In this document: positions 1 to 9,541 of the stretch, in pieces
Layout of the letters: every line of letters starts with the position of its first letter
How positions within the stretch are numbered: position 1 is the stretch's first letter
DNA from: Clostridiaceae bacterium DTU079
Lineage (GTDB): Bacteria > Bacillota > Clostridia > Acetivibrionales > Acetivibrionaceae
Direction of reading: 5' to 3'
NCBI GenBank assembly: GCA_001512505.1
Contig: LFSC01000056.1
Coordinates: 73,785-122,387, forward strand
DNA length: 48,603 nucleotides
Translations under genes and position numbers: made by a program
The notes under the pieces: generated by a model
The model's database searches: none
Told to the model about the DNA's origin: nothing
What the model saw: the letters and a program-made list of their open reading frames with translations, nothing else

Positions 1-677
1 TCTCCATCGAAGAATCTTATAGCCATTTCATTTGAAAACTTCTTTATTGCTTCATTTTGCGAAATAATATTGAAAATATTATCCAAAATATTTTTTGCCT
101 TTTGATCCGTAAGCTCAAGGGAAAGCTGGTTTACCTTTATATCCCCTTCGGGCGTGCTTTCAAAAGAATTTCCCTCATTTGCGATTATCTCGTCTTTAAC
201 CGACTCGGTCCAAATTCGCTTAATTTCATCTTTAACCTTCGCGTATTCATCCATGTGATCCTTATCCAGTGATTGAGCAAAATTCTCTTTATCTAAATCA
301 AGCTTGATATAACGCTTTTCGGAATCTAGATCCGGAAACCTCATGTATACTATATCATCCTGTACAAAAATTTTAGTGTTTATTATTCTGTCACCGATAC
401 TGATATAAAAGTTTGATTCCCCTAATTTATTTCTGCGGTCAACTGCTTCGTCTATATTGAAGGTTACATTCTCAAATCCCCCAAACAGTTCTTTTTGACG
501 CGCGGATGCATTGGAAAGGTCTATACCGATCTGTCCTTCAATTCTCGATTGAAGGGATTGCGCATTCATTGTGTTTTTATAAGAATCTAAATATTTTTGT
601 GTTGTGGACTCAATAACACATGACGATGCGATTAAAATAGGCAATAACATAAAAAGCACAGGAGAAAATCTCTTCAT
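1..677 (-). CDS. Predicted lipoprotein, C-terminus cut by window edge
   Basis: Reading the minus strand from about 677 toward 1 gives an uninterrupted frame of about 225 codons that runs off the window. The protein starts with a short basic stretch, a hydrophobic segment and a lipobox-like IASSC, so it is probably exported and lipid-anchored outside the membrane. The rest is hydrophilic and rich in charged residues and beta-type sequence (for example YMRFPDLDS), with no family I can name. Three in-frame ATGs lie at 686, 683 and 677; AAGGGG just upstream best fits 677 (about 9 nt) or 683. It is encoded downstream of, and in the same direction as, the two-component pair, after a gap of about 110 bases. 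Function unknown; a cell-envelope role is inference from the signal peptide only. Confidence 0.7.
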   Translation of the reverse strand, partial: MKRFSPVLFMLLPILIASSCVIESTTQKYLDSYKNTMNAQSLQSRIEGQIGIDLSNASARQKELFGGFENVTFNIDEAVDRRNKLGESNFYISIGDRIINTKIFVQDDIVYMRFPDLDSEKRYIKLDLDKENFAQSLDKDHMDEYAKVKDEIKRIWTESVKDEIIANEGNSFESTPEGDIKVNQLSLELTDQKAKNILDNIFNIISQNEAIKKFSNEMAIRFFDG

Positions 678-794
678 ATACATCATCCCCTTCATTGAAA
701 TTTCTTTTTTAAAAAAATCCTTTCCTTCACAATTAAATTGTAGAACACAACTTTTATATTTACATCCGGAAAAAGTCATGAATTATCCATTACT

Positions 795-1433
795 TTAGTC
801 ATGGTAATTCTCAATTATATACAGGGCAATCTGCGTCCTATGGCTAAGCCCCAGCTTGGAAAGAATATTGGAAATGTGATTCTTGACAGTCCCCTCGGTT
901 ATAAACAGCTTTGAAGCAATTTCCTTGTTGGAAAGACCTTCTGCAACAAGCTTTGATATCTCAAGCTCCCTTTGGGTTAGATTTTCAATGGCGCTTTTTT
1001 TATCATTCAATTTGCTTATCTTGTTTACAAGCTTGGTGGCAACACTGTTTTGAAGCATGGTACCGCCGAGATGGATTATCTTTATTGTATTAATCAACTC
1101 CTCGGATTCCACATCTTTTAATAGATAACTGCTGGCACCGTTCTTCAATGCTTCGAAAATGAAACTGTCATCATTAAAGGTGGTAAGAACAATTACTTTC
1201 ACTTTCGGATACCTTTCCTTAATTATCTTGGTTGCCTTGACACCGTCCATACCCGGCATTCTAATATCCATAAGTATTATATCCGGTTCGTGCCACTCAC
1301 ACAGCTTCACCGCTTCTTCCCCATTTGAAGCCGTACAAAGAACGTCTATCTCGTCGGAAAGTGACAATAAAAGCTTTAACCCATCCCTAACAATAGGCTG
1401 ATCATCAACTACCATTACCTTGATTTTAATCAT
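795..1433 (-). CDS. NarL/FixJ (LuxR-type) response regulator
   Basis: A 212-residue transcriptional regulator with an N-terminal receiver domain (about 1-120) and a C-terminal LuxR-type helix-turn-helix (about 148-208, with TQRELEISKLVAEGLSNKEIA). The phosphate-accepting residue is Asp56 in LMDIRMPGMDG; the acidic pair Asp10-Asp11, Thr84 and Lys106 complete the receiver site. It should be phosphorylated by the histidine kinase just upstream and then bind DNA as a dimer. Start: ATG at 1433 preceded by GGAGG at good spacing, inside the end of the kinase gene, so the two are translationally coupled (8-base overlap). The target is not evident; the lipoprotein downstream is a possible one (inference). 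Family assignment is firm. Confidence 0.95.
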   Translation of the reverse strand: MIKIKVMVVDDQPIVRDGLKLLLSLSDEIDVLCTASNGEEAVKLCEWHEPDIILMDIRMPGMDGVKATKIIKERYPKVKVIVLTTFNDDSFIFEALKNGASSYLLKDVESEELINTIKIIHLGGTMLQNSVATKLVNKISKLNDKKSAIENLTQRELEISKLVAEGLSNKEIASKLFITEGTVKNHISNILSKLGLSHRTQIALYIIENYHD

Positions 1434-2637
1434 ATTTAATTTCCTCCGCCGGAACTTTTATTCTAATCTCAAAACCATTGGAACCGTCAAACGCGACAAT
1501 CCCGTTAAAATGCTCAAATCTCTCTTTCATGCCCGTAAGGCCTGAGCCAATGTTAATCTTTTCGCAGCCCTTTCCATTATCCTTAACCGATAATAAAAAT
1601 TCCTTCGGGCTATATTCTATATCTATCTGTATATCAGTCGATTTTCCATGCCTGACCGAATTTGTTATGGCTTCCTGACATGCCCTGTAGACCGCCGCAT
1701 CAAAATCCGGCTTTGTAACATATTTATCCCCTTGAATATTCAAGACAACATCAACGGAAAGCTTATCTTTTGAGCTGACAGCCAGTTCATTAAGTGATTT
1801 CATCAGGCTGTGATTTTCAACCGCAGCCGGCTTTAATGCCTTAACAGACCTTCTTATTTCCGAAAGGCATTCCTTTGCTATCATCCTGCACTTGGATATT
1901 TGCTCAGCGGCCATCGAAGGCTTATTAGCGGCAAGCTTTTCACAAAAATCCAGGTTCATGACAAGCCCGGTAAGATGGTGGCCCACACTGTCATGTATTT
2001 CTCTTGCTATCCTGTTTCTTTCTTCAAAAATGGTGAGCTCTCTTATTTTTTCGTTCTTTTCTTCAAGAAGCTTGTTTGCTATCAATAGCTCATTATTCAA
2101 ACGGTCAAGCTCTGCTTTCTCCTCCGAAAGCATTCTTGAGTAATTGAAAAAAACCGCTATTGTTATAAAAACCATAAAGGTAAAGAAAATATAGGAAATG
2201 ACAAAGGAAATGTTTTCGGGAATAGGCTCCCAAAATAATGCCTGTATGAACTTCAAATATTTAACAAATGCTGCGGCAACAATAGCAAAGCTCACTACAA
2301 GCCTGCTTTTTCTTTTCAGCATAAATCCCGCTGCAATAAGAACATAAAAATAATACACATTGAAATAATAATTTACAAGAAATTTTGAGGTTTCATCCAG
2401 CATAACCAATAGGAATATATCCGCAGCAAAAAAATAAGGCAATTGCGCAGAAAACCTTTCTTTAAAGGCCTCCCTTATGTGAAGCCACACAAAAAGGGCA
2501 AAAAACAATATCACCATCGTTACCAGCCTTGGTCTGCCTGCGCGCTCTAAGTTTAGGGCCAGTACAAAAGTAACAAGCATTATGATATCTCTGAACACAA
2601 CATATATGATACTCAGTTTTCCTCTCAAAATCACCAC
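1426..2637 (-). CDS. Membrane sensor histidine kinase, HisKA_3/NarX-DesK type
   Basis: A roughly 400-residue membrane kinase. The first 170 residues hold about six hydrophobic segments, then a coiled-coil linker (about 170-205), the HisKA_3 dimerisation and phosphoacceptor helix with REIHDSVGHHLTGL (His215), and a C-terminal HATPase_c domain (N box EAITNSVRHG, then DNGKG and GSGLTGM). The transmembrane sensor has no large outer domain, as in DesK-like kinases that sense membrane state; the signal itself cannot be read. The annotated start is GTG at 2637, but GGTGGTG at 2638-2632 looks like the ribosome site itself, so TTG at 2628 is a plausible true start. It is coupled to the response regulator gene by overlap. 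Confidence 0.93.
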   Translation of the reverse strand: MVILRGKLSIIYVVFRDIIMLVTFVLALNLERAGRPRLVTMVILFFALFVWLHIREAFKERFSAQLPYFFAADIFLLVMLDETSKFLVNYYFNVYYFYVLIAAGFMLKRKSRLVVSFAIVAAAFVKYLKFIQALFWEPIPENISFVISYIFFTFMVFITIAVFFNYSRMLSEEKAELDRLNNELLIANKLLEEKNEKIRELTIFEERNRIAREIHDSVGHHLTGLVMNLDFCEKLAANKPSMAAEQISKCRMIAKECLSEIRRSVKALKPAAVENHSLMKSLNELAVSSKDKLSVDVVLNIQGDKYVTKPDFDAAVYRACQEAITNSVRHGKSTDIQIDIEYSPKEFLLSVKDNGKGCEKINIGSGLTGMKERFEHFNGIVAFDGSNGFEIRIKVPAEEIKYD

Positions 2638-2690
2638 CGTTTATATTTTATCAAATAAGCCAATTAAAACAAATATCCTCCTTATCTTAA

Positions 2691-3428
2691 TTATTCATTA
2701 AGTCTTAAAAACTGTGTAAAAAACTCGTGGGGAATACTCAATTTAACGTCATCAATCAGAATTTCCGGCAGTGTTATATTAGAATCATCATTTTCTTTAT
2801 ATTTACTGACCTCTCTGTTTAATCTCTCCATTTTCATATCCAACTGGGATACTGTATCCGCCGCTTCCTTAAATTCTTTCAACAAATCCGCCGGTACTTC
2901 CTTATTATATTTATAGTAGATTTTATGTTCCAGGCTTGCCCAAAAATCCATGGCAATCGTCCTGATCTGAATTTCAACAAAAACATCTTCCACTCGATCC
3001 GACATAAAAATAGGAATTTGAATTATAAGATGCAAGCTCTTATATCCATTGGGTTTAGGATTTTTTATATAATCCTTGCATTCAATGACGGTTATATCTT
3101 TACGCTCTCGTATCATGTTGCTTAATTTATATATATCCGAAATAAAAGAACAGGTAATTCGAATACCGGCTATGTCTCTGATGTTTTCTCTTATGGATTT
3201 TAACGATAACTCATATCCTTTTCTATACGCCTTTTTCAAAATATTTTGAGGTGTCTTGAGACGGGATTTAACATGTTCAATAGGATTATACTCATGGATA
3301 TACTGAAATTCCTGTTTTAAAATATCAATTTTTGTATTCATTTCATCCAAAGCAAATTTATAAGACATCAAAAACCGGGTTAGCTCCGTTTTAATTAGCT
3401 CCATATCCGAATTTCGCATATTCTCCAT
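2691..3428 (-). CDS. Small alarmone synthetase (RelQ/YjbM-like GTP pyrophosphokinase)
   Basis: A 245-residue protein with a single RelA/SpoT synthetase domain, which transfers pyrophosphate from ATP to GDP/GTP to make (p)ppGpp. Visible family motifs are DIAGIRITCSF, NPKPNGYKSLHL (the substrate-binding G-loop region) and VEIQIRTIAMDFWASLEHK. There is no HD hydrolase domain and no TGS/ACT regulatory region, so it is a stand-alone small synthetase of the RelQ (SasB) type, which acts as a tetramer in Bacillus. The ATG at 3428 follows AAAGGAG with 9 nt spacing. It lies just upstream of the histidine kinase gene (53 bases) but is probably a separate unit. RelP is the alternative subfamily; RelQ fits the N-terminus better. 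Confidence 0.9.
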   Translation of the reverse strand: MENMRNSDMELIKTELTRFLMSYKFALDEMNTKIDILKQEFQYIHEYNPIEHVKSRLKTPQNILKKAYRKGYELSLKSIRENIRDIAGIRITCSFISDIYKLSNMIRERKDITVIECKDYIKNPKPNGYKSLHLIIQIPIFMSDRVEDVFVEIQIRTIAMDFWASLEHKIYYKYNKEVPADLLKEFKEAADTVSQLDMKMERLNREVSKYKENDDSNITLPEILIDDVKLSIPHEFFTQFLRLNE

Positions 3429-3543
3429 ATTTTCATGCTCCTTTACTTTAAAAAAATTAGCTGACCTTATACTGTGTTACAATAGTATTATATCAAATTA
3501 ATTACCAAAACCGAAACTCTATAAAAAATATGCAGCATAAATA

Positions 3544-3576
3544 AAAGGCCCATTTTCATATTAAAAACGAGCCTTT
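3544..3576 (-). terminator. Rho-independent terminator after ackA
   Basis: Inverted repeat with eight-pair arms (one G-U) at 3544-3551 and 3569-3576. On the minus strand it is followed by a U-rich stretch just past the ackA stop codon, so it ends the pta-ackA transcript. Confidence 0.7.
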
Positions 3577-3603
3577 ATCAGTATTATCAAATTTCCCGCC
3601 GGA

Positions 3604-4803
3604 TTATTTTAATTTAACAAGCTTTACCGTTTCTCTTGCAATTTCAAGCTCCTCATTAGTCGGAATCACAAGGGTTCTTACGGTTGCATCCGGAGTACTT
3701 ATGTCCATTTCCTTACCCCTTACCTTATTCTTCTCCTCATCTATTTTAATTCCAAAGAAATCCATATCGGTTAAAATCTCTCTTCTTACATAGGGATTAT
3801 TCTCTCCGATACCGGCAGTAAATACCACCGCATCGACGCCGTTCATAACAGCGGCATAGTCACCTATAAACCTTTTAACCCTATAACAGAAAATATCCAA
3901 AGCCAGCTTTGCTCTGTCATCTCCGTTATTAGCCGCTTCCTCAATATCCCTGAAATCACTGCTTACGCCGGAAATACCGAGAACTCCGGACTTTTTGTTA
4001 AGGAAGTCGCTTACATCCTTAACGGTCATTTTTTCCTTATCCATCAAGAAGGTAATAACCGCCGGATCAATGGTTCCGCTTCGCGTACCCATACAAAGCC
4101 CTTGAAGAGGGGTAAATCCCATTGACGTCTCCACAGATTTTCCGTATTTAACCGCACAAATGCTCGCACCGTTTCCAAGATGACAGGTTATTAGCTTTAA
4201 GCTTTCAATAGGTTTTCCCAACATTTTAGCAGCTCTTTCAGCTACATATTTATGGGAAGTACCGTGGAATCCATACTTTCTAAGCTTATACTTTTCATAT
4301 ATTTCATAGGGAAGCGCATAAATATATGCATACCTGGGCATCGTTTGATGAAAAGCAGTATCAAATACCGCAACCATAGGTACATCGGGCATTATATGCT
4401 TGCATGCCTCGATTCCTGTTATATTTGACGGGTTATGCAGCGGAGCAAGCTCTACACATTCATTAATGACTTTCATAACATCATCGTCTATTACCATCGA
4501 TTCTTTAAACTTTTCTCCACCGTGAACAATACGGTGTCCCACTGCAGAAATCTCCGACATGCTCTTTATTACACCGTAGTTTTCATTAGTGAGTGCTGCA
4601 ATAACTTCCTGAATTGCTACTTTATGATTATAAAGATCCTTTTCAATAACTACAGGATCATTACCAACCTTTGAGTGCTTTAAAAAAGAATGTTCAAGAC
4701 CGATCCTGTCACATACCCCTTTTGCAAGCACTGACTCGTTAGCCATGTCAATCAGCTGGTATTTCAAGGACGAACTACCCGTATTAATAACCAGTACGTT
4801 CAT
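3604..4803 (-). CDS. ackA: Acetate kinase
   Basis: A 399-residue acetate kinase, the standard length for the family, which converts acetyl phosphate and ADP to acetate and ATP in the cytoplasm. The N-terminal phosphate-binding signature [15 protein letters not shown], the second signature [11 protein letters not shown], the catalytic-region stretch [11 protein letters not shown], and the nucleotide-binding [11 protein letters not shown] and FTAGIGENN motifs are all present. It is downstream of pta in the same direction, so the pair forms the acetyl-CoA to acetate route that gives a fermenter its extra ATP. The 156-base gap between the genes holds inverted repeats (see 4861-4941). No sign of damage. 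Confidence 0.98.
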   Translation of the reverse strand: MNVLVINTGSSSLKYQLIDMANESVLAKGVCDRIGLEHSFLKHSKVGNDPVVIEKDLYNHKVAIQEVIAALTNENYGVIKSMSEISAVGHRIVHGGEKFKESMVIDDDVMKVINECVELAPLHNPSNITGIEACKHIMPDVPMVAVFDTAFHQTMPRYAYIYALPYEIYEKYKLRKYGFHGTSHKYVAERAAKMLGKPIESLKLITCHLGNGASICAVKYGKSVETSMGFTPLQGLCMGTRSGTIDPAVITFLMDKEKMTVKDVSDFLNKKSGVLGISGVSSDFRDIEEAANNGDDRAKLALDIFCYRVKRFIGDYAAVMNGVDAVVFTAGIGENNPYVRREILTDMDFFGIKIDEEKNKVRGKEMDISTPDATVRTLVIPTNEELEIARETVKLVKLK

Positions 4804-4860
4804 TTAATATCTACACTCCTGTTCCTATTATTTTATTTTACTATATAAACTGTAAAACCT

Positions 4861-4941
4861 ATTACCGTTAAGAGCTCCAAAACCACCGATATACCTTGCG
4901 GCAGCAATATCGGCATCATCAAAACCCTAAAACCCGGTAAT
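4861..4941 (-). other. Nested inverted repeats between pta and ackA
   Basis: An outer pair of perfect 7-base arms (ATTACCG at 4861-4867, CGGTAAT at 4935-4941) encloses a second hairpin with arms CCGATA / TATCGG (4886-4891, 4908-4913) and an inner TTGC/GCAA stem. There is no U-run, so it is not a normal terminator. It may stabilise or process the pta-ackA mRNA; that role is inference. Confidence 0.4.
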
Positions 4942-4959
4942 AAGCTTCACAGGGAGATA

Positions 4960-6091
<1,132 letters not shown>

Positions 6092-6168
6092 GATTATATA
6101 AATCAATTTTAAACCTCTAATCCCCTATAGCTGAAATATACACTATTATATATAGCTTTTTCTAAAAA

Positions 6169-6990
6169 TTAAGGGTTCATGGATATTAAATGCTCTAATT
6201 CCTTAAGATGGCTGTCCAATTCTTCCTCGGTTAAATTACTCAAATAAGATAATCTATAGTTTTTAGCCTTATTGGCAAATTCCAGGGCCTTTTTCAACTC
6301 TCCCATGTCTTTTTTTATGCAGCTATAGTTATAATAAGCCTCCGGAAAGGACGGATTAAGGCCCATAAGCTTTTCATATATTTCTTCCGCCCGTTTTTTA
6401 TTGCCTACTTTATAATAGGTATAGCCTAAATTATCAAGAATAACGGGATCCGAATCATTGTAATCATAAGCTTCTCTATTGAACTCTAAAGCCCGGTTGA
6501 GATCCCCGGTCAGAATAAGCAAATAACCGAGACTTCCATATATGGTTGTATTTTTATAATCGGCAAAAACCTCCTCGAGCATTCTAACCGCCTCTTCCAA
6601 TTGGCCCTTTTTCCATAATACCAAAGCATAATTGGATTTTGCCTTCATTTTGCTGTCCTGGTCTATATTTGAGTTCAGCATATCAAGAAAAACCTTTTCC
6701 GACTCATTGACATTACCTGTTTTAAGCAGCAAATACCCGTAAAGAATAGCCGTTCCCGGTTTCTTGTTGGAAGTTTCGTAAGCCTTCTTAAGCCACCTTA
6801 ATGCCTTTTGCAAATCACCCTTTTTATAATAACGGTTTGTAAGAATGATATAAAAAGCACTTCGTTCCATAAACAGAATATATAGAACAAAGGCAAAAAA
6901 AAGTATATATCCCAATAGCCTGTTGAAGATAAAAGCAATAATAACAATTAATAAAGGAATCAAATATTTTATCAATGTATTTCTTTTCAT
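6169..6990 (-). CDS. Membrane-anchored tetratricopeptide-repeat protein
   Basis: A 273-residue protein with two closely spaced transmembrane helices in the first 45 residues, followed by about five tetratricopeptide repeats facing the cytoplasm (for example PVILDNLGYTYYKVGNKKRA and PEAYYNYSCIKKDMGELKKA). TPR domains hold partner proteins; no catalytic motif is present. The frame extends upstream to 7041, but ATG at 6990 has CGGAGG at ideal spacing, so it is the start. It lies 47 bases downstream of the gatC remnant. Partner and role unknown. Confidence 0.85.
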   Translation of the reverse strand: MKRNTLIKYLIPLLIVIIAFIFNRLLGYILFFAFVLYILFMERSAFYIILTNRYYKKGDLQKALRWLKKAYETSNKKPGTAILYGYLLLKTGNVNESEKVFLDMLNSNIDQDSKMKAKSNYALVLWKKGQLEEAVRMLEEVFADYKNTTIYGSLGYLLILTGDLNRALEFNREAYDYNDSDPVILDNLGYTYYKVGNKKRAEEIYEKLMGLNPSFPEAYYNYSCIKKDMGELKKALEFANKAKNYRLSYLSNLTEEELDSHLKELEHLISMNP

Positions 6991-7037
6991 ATCAAACCTC
7001 CGAATAATATCACTAATTCTCAATTTCCTTAAGCTTT

Positions 7038-7250
7038 TCATTCAATATTCTTTATATCATCTGAACCGGTAATTATTGAAGGAGCATACTCGGGTGTGGA
7101 AAACTGATCCTCATACCTTTTCCCCTTGCTTCAGGAAGCTCCGGAAAACTCCTTTTCAGCATCAAGCATGAGCCTCTTCTTTTCTTTCTCTGTAAGATTA
7201 AGCTAAGCAAGGTCTGCAACATACTCCAAGGCTTTCTTTGATATTTTCAT
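7038..7250 (-). pseudogene. gatC remnant (Asp/Glu-tRNA amidotransferase subunit C), decayed
   Basis: Reading from ATG 7250 (with a GGAAGGAAAGGG ribosome site) gives MKISKKALEYVADLA, a TAG stop at codon 16, LNLTEKEKKRLMLDAEKE, and a TGA at codon 40, ending at TGA 7038. The first 35 codons match the GatC N-terminal pattern (hydrophobic xxVAxLAxLxLTExEK), with the stop falling where the family has a conserved Arg. After codon 35 the similarity is lost, so a frameshift or recombination is likely too. No gatA or gatB is in the window. The functional copy, if any, must be elsewhere. Recognition is by eye and rests on a short stretch. Confidence 0.6.
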
Positions 7251-7533
7251 ACCCTTTCCTTCCCGATTTATGCCTCAGTGTAATATTATATCAAACAATG
7301 TTCTCCCTTTCCACGTTATATTAACATGCTCTGTAACTTGCCTCAAAATGTCGCTTGCGCATTAACCGTACTTAAATAATTTTGAAAAAGATAATAATCT
7401 CCTTTCCATTTACAGCAAAATAAATTTATAATATATTAAACGATATAAAATTTTCCTTTTGAGAACCTTAAGTTTAAGCTTTTCTACGATGATATATATG
7501 AAAAATACAAAGCAAAAAAAGGAGTACAAAAAA

Positions 7534-8001
7534 ATGAGAAGAAAAGACAGAGAAGTTACCGAAATAAAAGAATTAATTCAAATTATTGACCAATGCAAGG
7601 TCTGCAGGATTGGCATGTATGATAATACCGGTCTTTATATTGTACCGATGAATTTTGGTTATACTTATGAAAACAATAAGCTGGTGCTATATTTCCATAG
7701 CGCTAAAGAAGGAAGAAAGATTACAGCATTAAAAGAAAACAACAACGTGTGTTTTGAGATGGATTGCGAACATCGCCTAATTACAGGAGATACAGCCTGC
7801 CGATATTCGTATTCATTCAAAAGCATTATCGGAAACGGTAAAGTTGTCTTTATTGATGAAGTGGAAGAAAAGAAAACAGCCCTGTCTGCATTGATGAAGC
7901 ATCAAACCGGAAAGGATTTTTCATTTGACGATAAAACGGCAGAAAATGTTTTGGTGTTTAAAATTATTGCAGATGAATTTACCGGTAAATATCATCCTTA
8001 A
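7534..8001 (+). CDS. Pyridoxamine 5'-phosphate oxidase-like flavin-binding protein (NimA-like)
   Basis: A 155-residue split-barrel protein of the PNPOx-like superfamily, related to the NimA/5-nitroimidazole reductase group that binds FMN or heme. Features: an N-terminal helix MRRKDREVTEIKELIQII, the strand pair GLYIVPMNFGYTYENNKLVLYFHSA, and a central FEMDCEHRL. ATG at 7534 follows GGAG by about 10 nt; the longer frame from 7459 lacks a ribosome site. It is one of two plus-strand oxidoreductase genes in this segment. The substrate cannot be told from the sequence; a role in reducing electrophiles is family knowledge only. Confidence 0.8.
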   Translation: MRRKDREVTEIKELIQIIDQCKVCRIGMYDNTGLYIVPMNFGYTYENNKLVLYFHSAKEGRKITALKENNNVCFEMDCEHRLITGDTACRYSYSFKSIIGNGKVVFIDEVEEKKTALSALMKHQTGKDFSFDDKTAENVLVFKIIADEFTGKYHP

Positions 8002-8060
8002 TATAAGAGTTCTCTGGTGACAAGAAAACTGCGATAGTGTTATTTTATCAGGTTTGATGG

Positions 8061-8066
8061 TATAAT
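8061..8066 (+). promoter_or_regulatory. Possible -10 element before the nitroreductase
   Basis: A perfect TATAAT at 8061-8066 lies about 100 bases before the nitroreductase reading frame; no convincing -35 hexamer is seen, so the call is weak. Confidence 0.3.
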
Positions 8067-8220
8067 GATTACAATACGGTATTCCGGAGAGAACCATTGA
8101 ACTCCTTACAGTGCCGTTTAGTTTAATTTCTTACAAAACAGAAAACCTTGACGGAGGGTTTTGATAATGAAACTTAATTGTTCAAATGCCCTTTGTCTTG
8201 GTGAGATTGGGGAGGATTTT

Positions 8221-8727
8221 ATGGAAGTATTTGAAGCTATCACAAAAAGATACAGTGTCCGCTCCTACCGGCCGGATCCGGTGGAGCCCGAAAAATTGCA
8301 AAAAGTACTGGAAGCTGCCTGCCTGGCGCCAACAGCCTGCAATTTCCAGTCCTTCAGGATCGTTGTCATGAAAACCGACGGTCACAGAGAAGAACTGAAG
8401 TCCGTGTACCCTAGGGAATGGTTTCTGGATGCCCCGTATGTCCTTGCAGTCTGTTCCATCCCGTCGGAATGCTATGTCCGAAAAGACGGCAAGAATTATT
8501 CCGATGTGGATGCGACGATTGTGATGGATCATATCATTCTGGCCGCTACGGCTCTGGGGCTGGGAACATGCTGGATTGCTGCCTTCGACCCGCAAGCCGC
8601 CCGCAGTGTATTCCGGCTGGAAGATTCCATGACGCCGGTCGTGCTGACACCGCTGGGATACCCCAACGATCAGCCTCCAGCGAAAAGAAGAAAACCCGTG
8701 GATGAACTGGTTACCTTTATTGAATAA
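8221..8727 (+). CDS. Nitroreductase family FMN oxidoreductase, GC-rich
   Basis: A 168-residue nitroreductase-fold flavoprotein (NAD(P)H-dependent, usually an FMN-binding dimer). Motifs: ITKRYSVRSYRPDPV at the start (the FMN-phosphate-contacting Arg-Ser region), LAPTACNFQSFRIVV, and ALGLGTCWIAAFDP near the middle. Start: ATG at 8221 with GGGGAGG 6 nt upstream; an in-frame ATG at 8167, also with a GGAGGG site, would add 18 residues that look unlike the family. From about 8250 on, the DNA is clearly richer in G and C than all its neighbours (runs such as CCGGCCGGATCC), which suggests horizontal acquisition. Its stop codon is part of the first unit of a triple repeat, and a mobile-element fragment follows. 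Confidence 0.88.
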   Translation: MEVFEAITKRYSVRSYRPDPVEPEKLQKVLEAACLAPTACNFQSFRIVVMKTDGHREELKSVYPREWFLDAPYVLAVCSIPSECYVRKDGKNYSDVDATIVMDHIILAATALGLGTCWIAAFDPQAARSVFRLEDSMTPVVLTPLGYPNDQPPAKRRKPVDELVTFIE

Positions 8728-8772
8728 ACGGACGACAACATAAACGGACGACAACATAAACGGACGATAACC
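8725..8772. repeat. Triple 16-bp direct repeat at the nitroreductase stop
   Basis: Three head-to-tail copies of TAAACGGACGACAACA at 8725-8740, 8741-8756 and 8757-8772; the third copy ends TAACC instead of CAACA. The first copy contains the TAA stop of the nitroreductase. Each copy could pair with the GTTGTCGTCC arm of the following hairpin. Confidence 0.85.
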
Positions 8773-8791
8773 TCGAAAGAGGTTGTCGTCC
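8762..8791 (+). terminator. Strong hairpin with GAAA loop after the nitroreductase
   Basis: Thirteen-base arms 8762-8774 and 8779-8791 (one G-U pair) closed by a GAAA tetraloop. No U-run follows, so it may terminate poorly and act instead as a 3'-end stabiliser, or it may belong to the neighbouring intron-like RNA. Confidence 0.5.
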
Positions 8792-8887
8792 TGTGCGGGA
8801 ACGCTTTGGGATTAGCTTATGGACTTCTTGGCAATTACCCGTGCCGGACTTTCACCGGCTAGTGTGGTCCGGCTTCTCCGGGCGCAC
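8792..8887 (-). mobile_element. Group II intron fragment (5' end, domain I)
   Basis: On the minus strand, from 8887, the sequence begins GTGCGCCCGG, fitting the group II 5' consensus GUGYG, and continues with a domain-I-like segment containing CCGGTGAAAGTCCGG, the GGTGARAGTCC block typical of bacterial group II introns. No reverse transcriptase and no domain V are found downstream, so only about 100 nt survive. The 5' end lies a few bases past the U-run of an intrinsic terminator (8893-8917), the preferred target of class C introns. Assignment is from remembered consensus, not from a covariance search. Confidence 0.5.
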
Positions 8888-8892
8888 ACAGC

Positions 8893-8917
8893 AAAAAAGC
8901 GATCTTTACAAGACCGC
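8893..8917 (-). terminator. Rho-independent terminator of the 8981-9541 gene
   Basis: Eight-base arms 8899-8906 and 8910-8917 with a 3-base loop, followed on the minus strand by six U. It sits 64 bases past the stop codon of the membrane protein gene and directly next to the proposed intron 5' end. Confidence 0.75.
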
Positions 8918-8980
8918 CCATTTCCGTTAGGAGAATACATATATAAATTGATATATCCAATTAATTAAATCATATACTTT

Positions 8981-9541
8981 CTAACATTTGCATCTTTCAA
9001 GAAGATTCATAATTACAAGTCCGAGTTCAATATCCCCTGCTTCTTTGCTCAAAACCTTCTCATATCCCCGGAAATTTAAAGAATAAGAACCGTCCGAAGT
9101 CCTTTTCGTCGTATTTAATACCAGCCCAAGTTTATCTTTGTAGTATATGGAAATATTCCTTTTCTTATAGGAAAATTCACTCCAATCCTTACATTTAAGG
9201 GTATTCATAAGCTTGTCATCAGGATAGATTTTCCTTTTTTTACACAAAGACATAGAACTTCTCACAGTCTGACCAAGGGCCAAGGGCTGATACGGAGCCT
9301 TTAAAAACGTCGGTTTTCCCACTGCTCTTCCTTTGCCATGCTTATCTTTGGCAAAGGGGATAACTGTGACATTATTTTCCTCATCGAAAAAAACACTTAC
9401 GCTGCCGTATTCAATACCGGGTGCCGATGCCTTTTCCTTCTTTTTTTTCTTTTTCAAGACTAACAAAACAACGCTAAGAACGAGCACAACCGCAGCTGCA
9501 GTACCTACAATCAAATACAATATCATATCTCCCATATCCAA
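8981..9541 (-). CDS. Single-pass membrane protein of unknown function
   Basis: A 186-residue protein with one transmembrane helix near the N-terminus (about 6-30), followed by a strongly basic KKKKKKEK stretch that places the rest in the cytoplasm. The soluble part (about 40-186) is probably beta-rich, with no motif I recognise. An ATG at 9541 follows AAGGGTGG closely; a second in-frame ATG at 9535 is also possible. The gene ends at its own terminator. Function unknown. Confidence 0.7.
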   Translation of the reverse strand: MDMGDMILYLIVGTAAAVVLVLSVVLLVLKKKKKKEKASAPGIEYGSVSVFFDEENNVTVIPFAKDKHGKGRAVGKPTFLKAPYQPLALGQTVRSSMSLCKKRKIYPDDKLMNTLKCKDWSEFSYKKRNISIYYKDKLGLVLNTTKRTSDGSYSLNFRGYEKVLSKEAGDIELGLVIMNLLERCKC

